This document shows, in pieces, positions 8,774 through 20,176 of a stretch of 64,000 nt of DNA (its first letter is position 1; each line of letters starts with the position of its first letter). The DNA is taken from positions 1-64,000 of the forward strand of contig NZ_WSTA01000003.1 of NCBI RefSeq assembly GCF_009789225.1, in the 5' to 3' direction. The notes below the pieces were generated by a model that did no database searches, was not told the origin of the DNA, and saw only the letters and a list, made by a program, of their open reading frames with translations. The translations under genes were made by a program, and so were the position numbers. Source of the stretch: Agromyces seonyuensis (GTDB taxonomy: Bacteria; Actinomycetota; Actinomycetes; Actinomycetales; Microbacteriaceae).

Positions 8774-9976
8774 TCAGACGCCGAGCACCGTCGAGGTGAG
8801 CTGCGAGAGCGGCTCGGCGAGGGCGTTGACCTGGTCCGAGAGCGCCTTCTTGTCGGCATCCGTCAGCTCGCGGTAGTTCACGAACCCGTCTTCGATCGAG
8901 CCGTACGTCGCGAGGCCGCTCTCGAGCTCGTCGAAGGCCGCGTCGATCTCGGCTGCGAGCTGCTCGCCCTCGGCATCCTGTTCCGCGAGCTCGCGGACGG
9001 CGCCGAAGGCGACGCCGGCGCCCTGCACGTTGGCGGCGAAATCGGTGAGGTCGGTGCCCGACCACCAGTCCTCCTCGCCCGTGATCTTGCCGGCGGCGAC
9101 CTCGTCGAGGAGGCCGATCGCGCCGTTGGAGATGTCGCCGAGGCCGACGGCGAAGTCGTCCGCGTCGACGAGCTCGCGCAGCGCCGCCACGTCGTCGACG
9201 AGCTGCGCGCCGTACTCGGCCCGCTGCTCGGGCGTCGAAGGCGCCCAGTCGGCGAGCGCGTCGGTGCCGTCGGAGTTGAGGTCGCCGGGCTCGGGCGCCC
9301 AGAGGTCCTTCTCGATGCGGTGGAAGCCGGTCCAGTCCAGGCCCTCGGCGACGGCGTCGACCTCGCGGTAGTCGATCTTCGGGTCGAGGTCGCCGAACGA
9401 CTCGGCGGTGGGCTCGATGCGCTCGTAGGAGACGCGCGCGTCGGCGAAGAGGGTGCGTGCCGTCTCATCGTCGCCGGCGACGTACGCGTCCACGAGGGCC
9501 TGGACAGCGGGGATGAGCTCGCCGACCTGCGAACGGAGGTAGGCGACGTATTCGGCGACGGCCTGGTCCTCGAGCGCCTGGCGGTCGGCCGAGACCTCGC
9601 TCGCCTCGCCCGTGACGGTGAACTCGGCGAGGCCGACCGGGGCGCCGACCTGCTGGAACTTGCAGGCCGTGTAGTACGTGCCGGGCTCGAGGCTCGCGAC
9701 GAGGCTCACGGTCTGGCCGGGGGTGATGTTCTCCTTCTCGCCCACGATGCGGAGCTTGTCGTCGGCGAGGATCTCGAACTCGTTGACGTCGCTGCCGTTG
9801 TTCGTCGCCGTGAAGGTCACAGCGCCCGTCGCGGCCGTGTCGGTCGAGACCGCGCACGCGTCGTCGACGATGTCGACGGTCAGCGCCTCGGCGCCCGTGT
9901 CGTTGGCGACGCAGCCGGTGAGCGCGAGACTCGCGAGGGCGGCGACGGCGAGGAAGCTGACGGGACGGGTGCTCAT
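8774..9976 (-). CDS. efeO: Iron uptake lipoprotein EfeO
   Basis: This 400-residue secreted lipoprotein has a signal peptide ending in the lipobox LALTGC. An N-terminal cupredoxin-like domain (about 30-120) is followed by an M75 peptidase-like domain with the HRIEKDLW segment that carries the metal-binding HxxE motif. EfeO binds iron outside the membrane and passes it to EfeU. Its ATG overlaps the efeU stop (ATGA), showing translational coupling. Confidence 0.93.
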   Translation of the reverse strand: MSTRPVSFLAVAALASLALTGCVANDTGAEALTVDIVDDACAVSTDTAATGAVTFTATNNGSDVNEFEILADDKLRIVGEKENITPGQTVSLVASLEPGTYYTACKFQQVGAPVGLAEFTVTGEASEVSADRQALEDQAVAEYVAYLRSQVGELIPAVQALVDAYVAGDDETARTLFADARVSYERIEPTAESFGDLDPKIDYREVDAVAEGLDWTGFHRIEKDLWAPEPGDLNSDGTDALADWAPSTPEQRAEYGAQLVDDVAALRELVDADDFAVGLGDISNGAIGLLDEVAAGKITGEEDWWSGTDLTDFAANVQGAGVAFGAVRELAEQDAEGEQLAAEIDAAFDELESGLATYGSIEDGFVNYRELTDADKKALSDQVNALAEPLSQLTSTVLGV

Positions 9977-10839
9977 GCGGTGCGCTCCTGGTTCTGGGGG
10001 GCGGTGGTGGCGTTGCGGACGCTCGCGGCGGGCCGGTGGCGGCGACGCACGACGACGAGGTAGACGGTGAGGGTGACGACGACGTAGCCGACCCAGGCGA
10101 TGACCTGGAGCCAGGTCGGTTCCGGAGTGAAGTTGAAGATGCCGCCGAGGATGACGCCCGGCAGGCTCGTCGGCGGGATGACGGTCGCGAGGCTGTAGGC
10201 GGGGACGCCCCAGCCAGGCAGCACGGACGCCTCCTGGAGGTCGCCGACGCCGTAGGCGAGCACGCCGGCGGCGACGATGACGAGGATCGCACCCGTCCAG
10301 GTGAAGAAGGTGCCGAGCGGGAAGCGGACGAGGCCGCGCTGCAGCAGCCACGCGATGAGCACGGCGACGAGGATGCCGCCGATCGCGCCGAGGAAGCCGG
10401 CGAGCGGGTCGGTCGAACCGGCGAGGTTGGCCCAGACGAAGAGCGCCGTCTCGATGCCCTCGCGGCCGACGGAGACGACGCCGAGGATGACGATCGCCCA
10501 GCCCGAGCGCTCCGCGGCGACGTCGACCTGCGCTCGCAGTTCCTTGGAGAGGGTCGCGCCGTGGGCGCCCATCCAGAAGATCATCCAGGTGACGAGCACG
10601 ACGGCGAGAATCGAGAGGACGCCGCCGAGGATCTCCTGCGCCTGGAAGCTCAACCCGTAGGGTCCCCAGGTGAGCAGGGCGCCGATGCCGAACGAGACGG
10701 CGATCGCGAACCCGATGCCGATCCAGAGCCGGCCGAGCAGGTCGGTGCGCCCGATCTTGCGCAGGTAGGCGACGAGGATGCCGACGACGAGTGCGGCTTC
10801 GAGGCCTTCGCGGAGGCCGATGAGGGCGTTGGCGAGCAC
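9973..10839 (-). CDS. efeU: Ferrous/ferric iron permease EfeU
   Basis: This 288-residue FTR1/OFeT-family iron permease has about seven membrane helices and two REXXE iron-binding motifs, REGLE near the N-terminus and REGIE in the middle. The start is GTG at 10839, directly at the conserved LANALIGLREGLEA region, with AGGAG five bases upstream. The frame continues further upstream but that part has no family similarity. It is the first gene of efeUOB. An iron box lies 57 bp before it. Confidence 0.93.
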   Translation of the reverse strand: MLANALIGLREGLEAALVVGILVAYLRKIGRTDLLGRLWIGIGFAIAVSFGIGALLTWGPYGLSFQAQEILGGVLSILAVVLVTWMIFWMGAHGATLSKELRAQVDVAAERSGWAIVILGVVSVGREGIETALFVWANLAGSTDPLAGFLGAIGGILVAVLIAWLLQRGLVRFPLGTFFTWTGAILVIVAAGVLAYGVGDLQEASVLPGWGVPAYSLATVIPPTSLPGVILGGIFNFTPEPTWLQVIAWVGYVVVTLTVYLVVVRRRHRPAASVRNATTAPQNQERTA

Positions 10840-10895
10840 TGGTCTCCTGAGGGATCGGCGTGGGGGTCGGCGGCCGTCGTGGCCTTGCAATGAAC

Positions 10896-10914
10896 TTCGG
10901 TAAGGCAAACCTCA
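10896..10914. promoter_or_regulatory. DtxR/IdeR iron box upstream of efeU
   Basis: TTCGGTAAGGCAAACCTCA matches the actinobacterial DtxR/IdeR/DmdR consensus TWAGGTWAGSCTWACCTWA at 16 of 19 positions by my alignment. It lies 57 bp before the efeU start, so iron-replete repression of efeUOB is predicted. Confidence 0.8.
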
Positions 10915-11008
10915 GTTCGGCAACGGCGACTGTACTCCCCCGCGGCCCGAGAAGGGAATTCCCCACGGACGCCCGCGTCGAACGGACTTCCTCGGACGCC
11001 CGCGTCGA

Positions 11009-11821
11009 TCAGACCTCCACGGACCGCCCGTCGGGCAGCCAGCGCACCCGGTCCTGCAGCTCGGACGGCGCCGCCTCGACGGCCGTGCGCAGGCCGTCGG
11101 GGCCGTCGAGGAAGTGCGACCACCCGTCGTAGTGGGCGAAGGCCGCGACCCGCGGCTCCAGGCGTTGCACGAGCGACACCGCCTGCCTTCCGGTCATCGT
11201 GTAGTGCAGCGGGCCGGTGATGCCGAAGCGCACGCCCCCGACGTTGACGATCGCCACGTCGACGTCGAGGCGGTCCGCCGCGTCCCGTACGCCGCCGTAC
11301 CAGACGGTGTCGCCCGTGACCCAGACGGCGAACCCGTCCGCGCCGGGGCGCCGGAGCGCGAACCCCACGACGTCGCCGACGATCGGCCGCGTCAGCGGCG
11401 GTCCGTGGCGGCAGGGAGTCGCGGTGACCTCGAGGGGCTCCAGGCCGCGCTGCTCGTCGCCGGGCAGCTCGACCGACTCCCAGGCGCGGAGCCCGGTGAC
11501 CCGGCCCGTCGGCAGGGCGTCGGCGCCGCTCGTCAACCGCTTCGCCCCGGATGCCGTGGTGACGACGTGCCCGGCACTGCCGAGCATCCCGCGCCCCGCG
11601 TCGTCGAGGTTGTCGGCGTGGTGGTCGTGGCTCACGAGCACGAGGTCGATCGGGCCGAGCTCGTCGATGCCGAGGGCGGGGCCGAGGAGCTTCGTGGATC
11701 TCGTCCCGAGCGCGAACGCGTACTCGCGCCCCGGCGGGTCGAAGGTCGGATCGACGAGGATGCGTCGACCGTCGAGTTCCACGAGCACGGTGGGTCCGCC
11801 GATCCGCGTGAGGCGCGTCAT
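11009..11821 (-). CDS. MBL-fold metallohydrolase (UlaG/RomA-like)
   Basis: This 270-residue metallo-beta-lactamase-fold protein has the zinc motif SHDHHADN (HxHxxDN form), a later TGDTVWY aspartate and a C-terminal FAHYDGW histidine. It resembles the L-ascorbate-6-phosphate lactonase/NAPE-PLD-like group of cytosolic hydrolases. The substrate is unknown. I use ATG 11821, with AGGA seven bases upstream, over GTG 11827. It is divergent from the protease gene, 92 bp away. Confidence 0.75.
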   Translation of the reverse strand: MTRLTRIGGPTVLVELDGRRILVDPTFDPPGREYAFALGTRSTKLLGPALGIDELGPIDLVLVSHDHHADNLDDAGRGMLGSAGHVVTTASGAKRLTSGADALPTGRVTGLRAWESVELPGDEQRGLEPLEVTATPCRHGPPLTRPIVGDVVGFALRRPGADGFAVWVTGDTVWYGGVRDAADRLDVDVAIVNVGGVRFGITGPLHYTMTGRQAVSLVQRLEPRVAAFAHYDGWSHFLDGPDGLRTAVEAAPSELQDRVRWLPDGRSVEV

Positions 11822-11901
11822 GCGCACATCCTGCCCGTCGGAGGGCGCCCGCCGCCGCAGCCGCGCACGAAGCCGGGGATGTCGGCGACGCCGCCGACGC
11901 G

Positions 11902-11907
11902 TAGCGT
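11902..11907 (+). promoter_or_regulatory. -10 box of the S9 protease gene
   Basis: TAGCGT stands six bases before GTG 11914, giving a leaderless start. Confidence 0.6.
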
Positions 11908-11913
11908 GGGGAC

Positions 11914-14076
<2,163 letters not shown>

Positions 14077-14129
14077 GTCGCGGGCCGTTCCGGGGTGAGG
14101 CGGACGCCGCTCGTCGGGTGAGGCGGAGG

Positions 14130-14154
14130 TGAGAGATTTCCCGAGACTCTCTCA
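14130..14154. promoter_or_regulatory. Inverted repeat upstream of the glucan operon
   Basis: The region 14077-14283 has no gene. It holds TGAGAG...CTCTCA (6-bp arms, 13-bp spacer) about 130 bp before the GT2 start, and two copies of GGGTGAGGCGGA just upstream. It may be a regulator site for the glucan operon. No clear -10/-35 pair was identified. Confidence 0.3.
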
Positions 14155-14283
14155 GCAACAGTTCACATGCCCGACACCCGTCGTCGACTTCCGCCGCCTT
14201 GAGTGGAAGTGCGCCGACGTCGACGCGAACCTCCGAGCGGCGCTACGACGCGTCGTCCACACCGCCTCGAGGGGACGACGCAG

Positions 14284-16320
14284 ATGACCACGACCGAACC
14301 GACGCACGACCTCGCCGGCCTGCCGGCGAACCCGCCCCTCGACGATCTCGACGAGGAGCCGACGACGACGATCGCGCCGTGGCGGCCCGCACCGCCCGGC
14401 GTCGCACCGTTCTCCCCGCCCCCGCCGCGCCGCGGGCGACGCGGACGGCCCGCGACTGCAGCCCTGCCCGACTTCGAGCGCACCGAACCGCGACGGAGCG
14501 TCGTCACCGGGCCCGACGGCGAACCGGTGGAGCGGGCGAAGCCCGGGCGCTCGCCCTTCCTCGTGCTGCTCGTGCTCGTCTCGACGATCGGCATCCTCGC
14601 TTACGCCGGGTTCCTCCTGAACCCCGGCAATCGCGGCGACATCATCCCCTACGTGCTCGTCATCGTCGCCGAGACGGTGCTCGTCGCCCAGGCGCTCTCC
14701 GCGATGTGGACGATCCTCGCGGGCGGCGACGACCCCCGCGACTTCGCGTTCCACCGCGCCCAGGCGCGGCTGCTCGATCAGCGCCCGGACCGCGACGACC
14801 GCGAGGCCGAGATCCGCCTCGACGGCCGCGCCGTGCTCGTCGACGTCTTCATCACCGTCTACGGCGAGGAGCTCGTCAAGATCCGCGCGACCGTCGAGGC
14901 CGCCGTCGCGATGCGCGGACTGCACCGCACCTGGGTGCTCGACGACGGCCGCAGCGACGAGGTGCGCGACCTCGCCGAAGAGCTCGGCGCCCACTACGTG
15001 CGCCGGCTCTCCTCCGGCGGCGCGAAGGCCGGCAACGTCAACCACGCGCTCTCGATCGCGAAAGGCGAGTACTTCGCGATCTTCGACGCCGACTTCGTGC
15101 CGGATCCCGAGTTCCTCGTCGAGACCATGCCGTTCTTCATCGATCCCGGCGTCGCGTTCGTGCAGACGCCGCAGGCCTACGGCAACCTCGACACCACCAT
15201 GGCCCGCGGCGCGGCCTACATGCAGGCGGTGTTCTACCGGTTCATCCAGCCGGGCCGGAACCGCTTCAACGCGGCGATCTGCGTCGGCACCAACGTCGTG
15301 TTCCGGCGCCGGGCGATCGACGAGGTCGGCGGGATCTGCACCGACTCGAAGTCCGAGGACGTCTGGACGTCGCTCCGGCTGCACGAGCGCGGCTGGCGAT
15401 CGGTGTTCATCCCGCAGGTGCTCGCGATCGGCGACGCCCCCGAGACCGTCGAGGCGTTCTCGAAGCAGCAGCTCCGCTGGGCGACCGGCGGCTTCGAGAT
15501 CCTGCTGACGGCGAACCCGCTCGGCCCGCGCCGGCGTCTCACGAGCGACCAGCGGCTCCAGTACCTCGTGACGGCGACGTTCTACCTCACCGGCATCTGC
15601 CCGCTGCTGCTGCTCATCGTGCCGCCGCTCGAGATCTACTTCGACCTGCGGCCGATGAACCTCGCCATCACGCCGGGCACCTGGCTGCTCTACTACTGCG
15701 GCTTCTACGTCATGCAGGTCGTGCTCGCCTGGTTCACGCTCGGCTCCTTCCGGTGGGAGACCCTGACGCTCGCGACCGTGTCGTTCCCGATCTACACGAA
15801 GGCCCTGCTCAACGTCATCTCGGGCAAGGAGGTGGGCTGGCACGTGACGGGCGGTTCCGGGGCCAAGCGCTCCCCGTTCGACTTCATGGTGCCCCAGCTG
15901 CTCTTCCTGCTGTTCCTCGCGCTCACGAGCGTCGTCGCGATCAACCGCGACGTCGAGAACGGGGTGCTGACCATCGCGACGGCGTGGAACGTGACCAACA
16001 CCCTCATCCTCGGGGCGTTCGCCCTCACGGGCCTGCGCGAGGCCCGCCGCCTCAAGCGGCCCGACCTGCAGCCCGCACCGGTCCTGCGCTCCGCCGCGGC
16101 GAGCGCGGAGCCGCGCACCGTCGTCGCACGCCCCGCCGACCTCGCGATGCCCGCGATCCCGGCACCGGCGTCCATCTCGGCGCCGATCCCGGCGCCGACC
16201 ATCACGGTCCGCCGGAGCACGGGCGTCCACCGCTCGCCGATCGGCCCGATGCCGAGGCGCGCCTCGCCGCCGCACCTGCTCGCCGATCGGGCGGCCGCGC
16301 CGAGCGGAGGCGGTTCATGA
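14284..16320 (+). CDS. Cellulose-synthase-like GT2 (beta-glucan synthase)
   Basis: This 678-residue membrane glycosyltransferase has a proline-rich cytosolic N-terminus (to about 85), two membrane helices, and a GT2 domain with FDADF (near 266), SED (near 357) and QQLRW (about 395-399). Several C-terminal helices follow. These are the D, DxD, TED-like and QxxRW motifs of processive beta-glycan synthases (BcsA, CrdS, BgsA). No PilZ domain is present; the tail is short and Pro/Ala-rich. A GAGGGGA purine run precedes the ATG. It is coupled to the adaptor and a GH81 glucanase, which points to beta-1,3 or mixed-linkage glucan rather than cellulose. Confidence 0.85.
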   Translation: MTTTEPTHDLAGLPANPPLDDLDEEPTTTIAPWRPAPPGVAPFSPPPPRRGRRGRPATAALPDFERTEPRRSVVTGPDGEPVERAKPGRSPFLVLLVLVSTIGILAYAGFLLNPGNRGDIIPYVLVIVAETVLVAQALSAMWTILAGGDDPRDFAFHRAQARLLDQRPDRDDREAEIRLDGRAVLVDVFITVYGEELVKIRATVEAAVAMRGLHRTWVLDDGRSDEVRDLAEELGAHYVRRLSSGGAKAGNVNHALSIAKGEYFAIFDADFVPDPEFLVETMPFFIDPGVAFVQTPQAYGNLDTTMARGAAYMQAVFYRFIQPGRNRFNAAICVGTNVVFRRRAIDEVGGICTDSKSEDVWTSLRLHERGWRSVFIPQVLAIGDAPETVEAFSKQQLRWATGGFEILLTANPLGPRRRLTSDQRLQYLVTATFYLTGICPLLLLIVPPLEIYFDLRPMNLAITPGTWLLYYCGFYVMQVVLAWFTLGSFRWETLTLATVSFPIYTKALLNVISGKEVGWHVTGGSGAKRSPFDFMVPQLLFLLFLALTSVVAINRDVENGVLTIATAWNVTNTLILGAFALTGLREARRLKRPDLQPAPVLRSAAASAEPRTVVARPADLAMPAIPAPASISAPIPAPTITVRRSTGVHRSPIGPMPRRASPPHLLADRAAAPSGGGS

Positions 16321-17036
16321 GCTGGGCGGGTCGGCTGCGCCTGTTCTTCGGCGCCCTGGGCGTCATCCTGCTCGTCGCGGCCTGCACCGTGCTGTTCTCC
16401 CAGCGCCAGTCGCGGGCGGTCTCCGACAGCGCCACGATCGTCGCGCAGGAGTTCCCCGTCGGCACCGACTACGGCGGCCTCGTCGTGACGCAGCTCGTGC
16501 AGGAGGGCGACGCCGTCAAGCAGGGCGATCCGCTCTTCGAGGTGCGCAGCCAGCAGCTCCAGCGCGACCTCGCGTGGGAGGTCGTGAACGACCCGACCGC
16601 GGCGGCCGACGGCACGGCCACGATCGTCGCGGGCGTCGACGGCACCGTGTCGGAGATCATGATCCCGCAGGGCGGCTACGCCCAGGCGGGCGGCGTGCTC
16701 GCGACGATCGATCGCGCCGAGACCGGCGAGGTGGTCGCCGAGTTCACCCTCACCGCCCGCGACTACGGCCGCCTCGGCGAGGGTTCGACGGTCTCGCTCG
16801 AACTGCCGGACCGGCGCACGCTCGACGGCACGGTCGAGGCCATCGACGTCGAGACGATCGCCGGCGAGGCGAAGGCCACACTCACGGTCGCGAGCCCCGA
16901 GGTCGCGCGCGGCGACGACTCGGGGCTGCTCGTGCCCGGCACGCCGATGCGCGCGACCGTGCAGCTCCGCGACGACGGCTTCCTCGCCGGAGCGCAGGAC
17001 GCCATCGCCGACCTGCTGACCCAGGTGGGATTCTGA
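16317..17036 (+). CDS. HlyD-type membrane fusion/adaptor protein
   Basis: This 239-residue protein has one N-terminal membrane helix (about 5-25). Two biotinyl-lipoyl-like segments follow (VVTQLVQEGDAVKQGDPLFEV and the GTVSEIMIPQGGYAQAGGVLATI region), then a beta-barrel part. This is the layout of periplasmic adaptor subunits, here shortened and without a long coiled coil. The ATG overlaps the synthase stop (ATGA) and follows GGAGG. In Sinorhizobium a GT2/HlyD-like pair (BgsA/BgsB) makes mixed-linkage glucan, and this gene is probably the matching export partner. A lipobox-like AACT occurs in the helix. Confidence 0.8.
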   Translation: MSWAGRLRLFFGALGVILLVAACTVLFSQRQSRAVSDSATIVAQEFPVGTDYGGLVVTQLVQEGDAVKQGDPLFEVRSQQLQRDLAWEVVNDPTAAADGTATIVAGVDGTVSEIMIPQGGYAQAGGVLATIDRAETGEVVAEFTLTARDYGRLGEGSTVSLELPDRRTLDGTVEAIDVETIAGEAKATLTVASPEVARGDDSGLLVPGTPMRATVQLRDDGFLAGAQDAIADLLTQVGF

Positions 17037-19063
17037 CCTCCCGCATCCGGCGGATCCTGGGCGCGATCGTCGCGGCGGCGGCCGTGATCGCCCTCGCAGC
17101 GGCATGCACCGACGGGGCGGGCAGCTCGCCGGACACGTCGGCCCAGGGCGCCGAAGCGGCCCGCGAGGCCGAGCTCGCTGCGGCGCTGCCCCAGGAGTCC
17201 GTCGCCGAGACCCCGGTCATGCGGGTCGCCGAGGGGGTCGTGCCGCCCACGAACCGCTGGTACTCGGGGCTCGTGTTCGGGCAGGAGCCGCAATCGGTCT
17301 ATCCGTTCCCGCTCGCGGCCCGGGTCGACGCCGCCGGAATCGCCGTCGGCCTGCCGAACGTGACGGCGAGCGCGAACGCGATCATCGGTCCCTTCGCCGC
17401 CGATGTGCTCGTCGGCCCGGCCGCCGGCGGCTCGTTCGACCCCGTGGTCGTCGCCGCCGACCCGGTGTCGGTGACGGTGGCGGTGGAGGGCGGCGACGGC
17501 GACGACGCACTGCGGGTCACGCTCGCCGAGGGGCTGCCGGTCGTCGCGCTGACGGCGGGTTCCGCGGATGCCTCGCTCGTGCTCGACCCGGAGGGTTCCG
17601 CTTGGGAGGCGGCCGGCGAGGGCCGCTGGACGACGACGACCGCCTCCGGTGCCGCGTACGGACTCGCGGCGCCCGCGGACAGCCTCGACGGCGGGACGCT
17701 CGAGCTGCCGGCCGGTTCGAGCGCGCAGCTCGTCGCCGTGCCCGAGGATGCCTCGTTCGAGGCGCTGGCCGACGCCCTCGGCGAGCCCGTCGCGGGCGTC
17801 GACGTGTCGTCCGAGGTCGAGGAGGACCGGGTGACGACCGTGCTCGACTACGGCACCCCGACGCTGCTCGTGGCGCCGCCGCTCGGCGACGAGGCATCCG
17901 TCGACGGATGCGGCGAGGTCCTCGGCATGTACGCGACGATCTTCGGCGAGGCAGCACTCTGCGCCGCTTCGACCCTCGAGCTGTCGGTGCCGCGCACCGC
18001 GACGCCGGCGGGCCTCGACCTCTCCGGCGTCGACGACGCCACCCGCGCGGGCATCGTCGGCCTGCTCGAAGCCGACGCCGGGACCGCCGACGAGCCCATC
18101 CCCGCCGACACCTACTTCGGCGCGAAGGCCCTGCACCGACTCGGCCAGTCGGCCGCGCTCGCGAGGGAACTCGGCCGCGACGACCTCGCGGAGCGGTTCG
18201 CCGAGCCCCTCGTCGCCGGCCTCGACGAGTGGCTCGATCCCGAGGGGTGCGCGGAGCGCCGGGAGCGCTGCTTCGTCTACGACCCCGAACTGCACGGCGT
18301 CGTCGGACTCCCGTCCTCGTTCGGCTCCGAGGAGTTCAACGACCACCACTTCCACTGGGGCTACCTCATCGCCGCCGCGGCGCTCGCGGTCGAGGGCGAC
18401 CCCGCGCTCGCGGACCGCTACGACCCGATGGTCGACACGCTCATCGCCGACATCGCCGGCGCGGACGGGGAGGCCTTCCCCGAGACGCGCGTCTTCGACC
18501 CCTACTGGGGCCACTCGTGGGCGTCCGGCTTCTCGCCCTTCGCCGACGGCAACAACCAGGAGTCGACCTCCGAGGCGGCGAACGCCTGGTACGCGATCTC
18601 GCGCTGGGGCGGGCTCACGGGCGACGCGGGCCAGCAGGCGCGGGGCGATTGGCTGCTCGCCGCGGAGGCCGCGTCGGCGCGGGCGCTCTGGACCGCGCCC
18701 GACCCGGCCTCCCTCGCCGACGGCTACGCCCATCCCGTCGTGTCCCTGACGTGGGGCGGCAAACGGGACTGGGCCACCTGGTTCAGCGACGACCCCGCCG
18801 CGATCCTCGCCATCCAGCTCATCCCGATGAGTCCCGTGGCACCCGGCGCGCTGCCGGACGATCCCGAGGTCATCCGCGCGTCGCTCGCGGGCATCCCGAC
18901 CGACGGCGCCTTCGGCGACTACCTGCTCATGTACGCGGCGCTCGCGGGCGACGTGCCCGACGATCCGGTCGCGACAGCGCGCGATCTGCCCGACGAGGCG
19001 ATCGACGACGGCGACTCGCGCGCCTACCTCGCGGCGTTCCTGGCGGCGGCCGCAGCGGGTTAG
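17033..19063 (+). CDS. GH81 endo-beta-1,3-glucanase, exported
   Basis: This protein of about 676 residues has an export signal ending in AAAC (possible lipoprotein) and a glycoside hydrolase family 81 catalytic region. FNDHHFHWGY (near 435) and DGNNQESTSEAANAW (near 506) are family signatures. GH81 enzymes cut beta-1,3-glucan internally. No ATG, GTG or TTG lies at a sensible place: the best start is CTG 17033, overlapping the adaptor stop (CTGA) after AGGTGG; ATT 17030 is another option. It may trim or release the polymer made by the upstream synthase, as BcsZ does in cellulose operons. Confidence 0.85.
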   Translation: MTSRIRRILGAIVAAAAVIALAAACTDGAGSSPDTSAQGAEAAREAELAAALPQESVAETPVMRVAEGVVPPTNRWYSGLVFGQEPQSVYPFPLAARVDAAGIAVGLPNVTASANAIIGPFAADVLVGPAAGGSFDPVVVAADPVSVTVAVEGGDGDDALRVTLAEGLPVVALTAGSADASLVLDPEGSAWEAAGEGRWTTTTASGAAYGLAAPADSLDGGTLELPAGSSAQLVAVPEDASFEALADALGEPVAGVDVSSEVEEDRVTTVLDYGTPTLLVAPPLGDEASVDGCGEVLGMYATIFGEAALCAASTLELSVPRTATPAGLDLSGVDDATRAGIVGLLEADAGTADEPIPADTYFGAKALHRLGQSAALARELGRDDLAERFAEPLVAGLDEWLDPEGCAERRERCFVYDPELHGVVGLPSSFGSEEFNDHHFHWGYLIAAAALAVEGDPALADRYDPMVDTLIADIAGADGEAFPETRVFDPYWGHSWASGFSPFADGNNQESTSEAANAWYAISRWGGLTGDAGQQARGDWLLAAEAASARALWTAPDPASLADGYAHPVVSLTWGGKRDWATWFSDDPAAILAIQLIPMSPVAPGALPDDPEVIRASLAGIPTDGAFGDYLLMYAALAGDVPDDPVATARDLPDEAIDDGDSRAYLAAFLAAAAAG

Positions 19064-20121
19064 CGCGGGCCGTCGGCGGAGTCGGGACGCGAGCCGGGGC
19101 CGCCGCCCGCGTCGGGCTCGGCGCCCGGCTCCCCGGCCGCATCCGCTTCCGCCGGCGCATCGGGCACCCGCTCATCGGGCACCCCTTCATCGGCGCCCGC
19201 CTCGAGGCCGTACTCGTGCACGATCGCGTCGGCGGCAGCGGCCTCGGCGGCCGAGGACTCGACGACGGGCACGTCGCGCTGCGTGGCGATCGCCGTGCCC
19301 GCGGCCGCGCAGACGACGACGATGGCGATCCACTCGAGCCAGGCGAGGTGCTCGCCGAGCACGAGCACGCCGAAGAACGCGGCGATGACCGGGCCGAAGC
19401 TCGTGATGATCGCGTAGAGGCGGGTGTCGATGCGCCGCAGGATGTAGGTGTCGAGCGAGTACGGCACGGCCGACGAGAGGACGCCGATGAGCAGCAGCAG
19501 TCCGACGATGCCCCAGTCGAAGGCGCCGGCGTCGAAGCCCGCGATCGCGAAGGGCAGCAGCAGAACGAGGCTCACGATGCTCGCGATCGTCACGCCCTCG
19601 AGGCCCGGCAGTCCGTGGGCGACGGTTCGGGTCAGCACGATGTAGGCGGCCCAGGCCCCCGCGGCGGTGAGGGCGAGCAGGATGCCGAGGACGTCGGCCG
19701 TGCCGTCGAGGCCGGTGAGCAGGAAGACGCCAGCGCCCGCGGCGACCGCGCAGATCACGTCGAGCAGGCGCCGGCTCGTGAGCAGGGCGAGCGCGAGCGG
19801 GCCGAGGAACTCGATCGTCGCGGCGACGCCGAGGCCGAGTCGGGCGACGGAGATGTAGAACGTCAGGTTCATGACGGCGAGCACGACGCCCAGCCAGATC
19901 GCCGGCGCGAGGCGCTTCCAGGTGAGACGCTCCCGCGCCGGACGGAAGACGGGCAGCACGGCGGCGAGCATCACGAGCTGCCGGGCGACCACCACGACGG
20001 GCGCGCCGACGAGCGGCGTCACGATGCCCGACAGCGCGGAGCCGAGGTTGATGCTCACCTCGGTGCCGATCTGGGTCGCGGCGCCGGCGGCGCGGCGGCG
20101 GCGGTTCTGTTCGTGGTGCAC
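19060..20121 (-). CDS. EamA-family (RhtA-like) exporter
   Basis: This 353-residue drug/metabolite transporter superfamily protein has ten predicted membrane helices in two EamA halves. It resembles RhtA/YdcZ-type threonine/homoserine exporters. The last 60 or so residues are an Ala/Asp/Glu/Pro-rich acidic tail, probably cytosolic and disordered. GTG at 20121 is supported by TAGGGT six bases upstream. The stop overlaps the GH81 stop tail-to-tail by 4 bp. Confidence 0.8.
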   Translation of the reverse strand: MHHEQNRRRRAAGAATQIGTEVSINLGSALSGIVTPLVGAPVVVVARQLVMLAAVLPVFRPARERLTWKRLAPAIWLGVVLAVMNLTFYISVARLGLGVAATIEFLGPLALALLTSRRLLDVICAVAAGAGVFLLTGLDGTADVLGILLALTAAGAWAAYIVLTRTVAHGLPGLEGVTIASIVSLVLLLPFAIAGFDAGAFDWGIVGLLLLIGVLSSAVPYSLDTYILRRIDTRLYAIITSFGPVIAAFFGVLVLGEHLAWLEWIAIVVVCAAAGTAIATQRDVPVVESSAAEAAAADAIVHEYGLEAGADEGVPDERVPDAPAEADAAGEPGAEPDAGGGPGSRPDSADGPR

Positions 20122-20127
20122 CGGATC

Positions 20128-20133
20128 ACCCTA
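20128..20133 (-). promoter_or_regulatory. -10 box of the EamA exporter gene
   Basis: On the minus strand TAGGGT lies six bases before GTG 20121, a leaderless arrangement. Confidence 0.55.
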
Positions 20134-20176
20134 TGTCGCCGGGCGAGCGCGCTCGACGCCGTGGCGTGCAAGCGCT

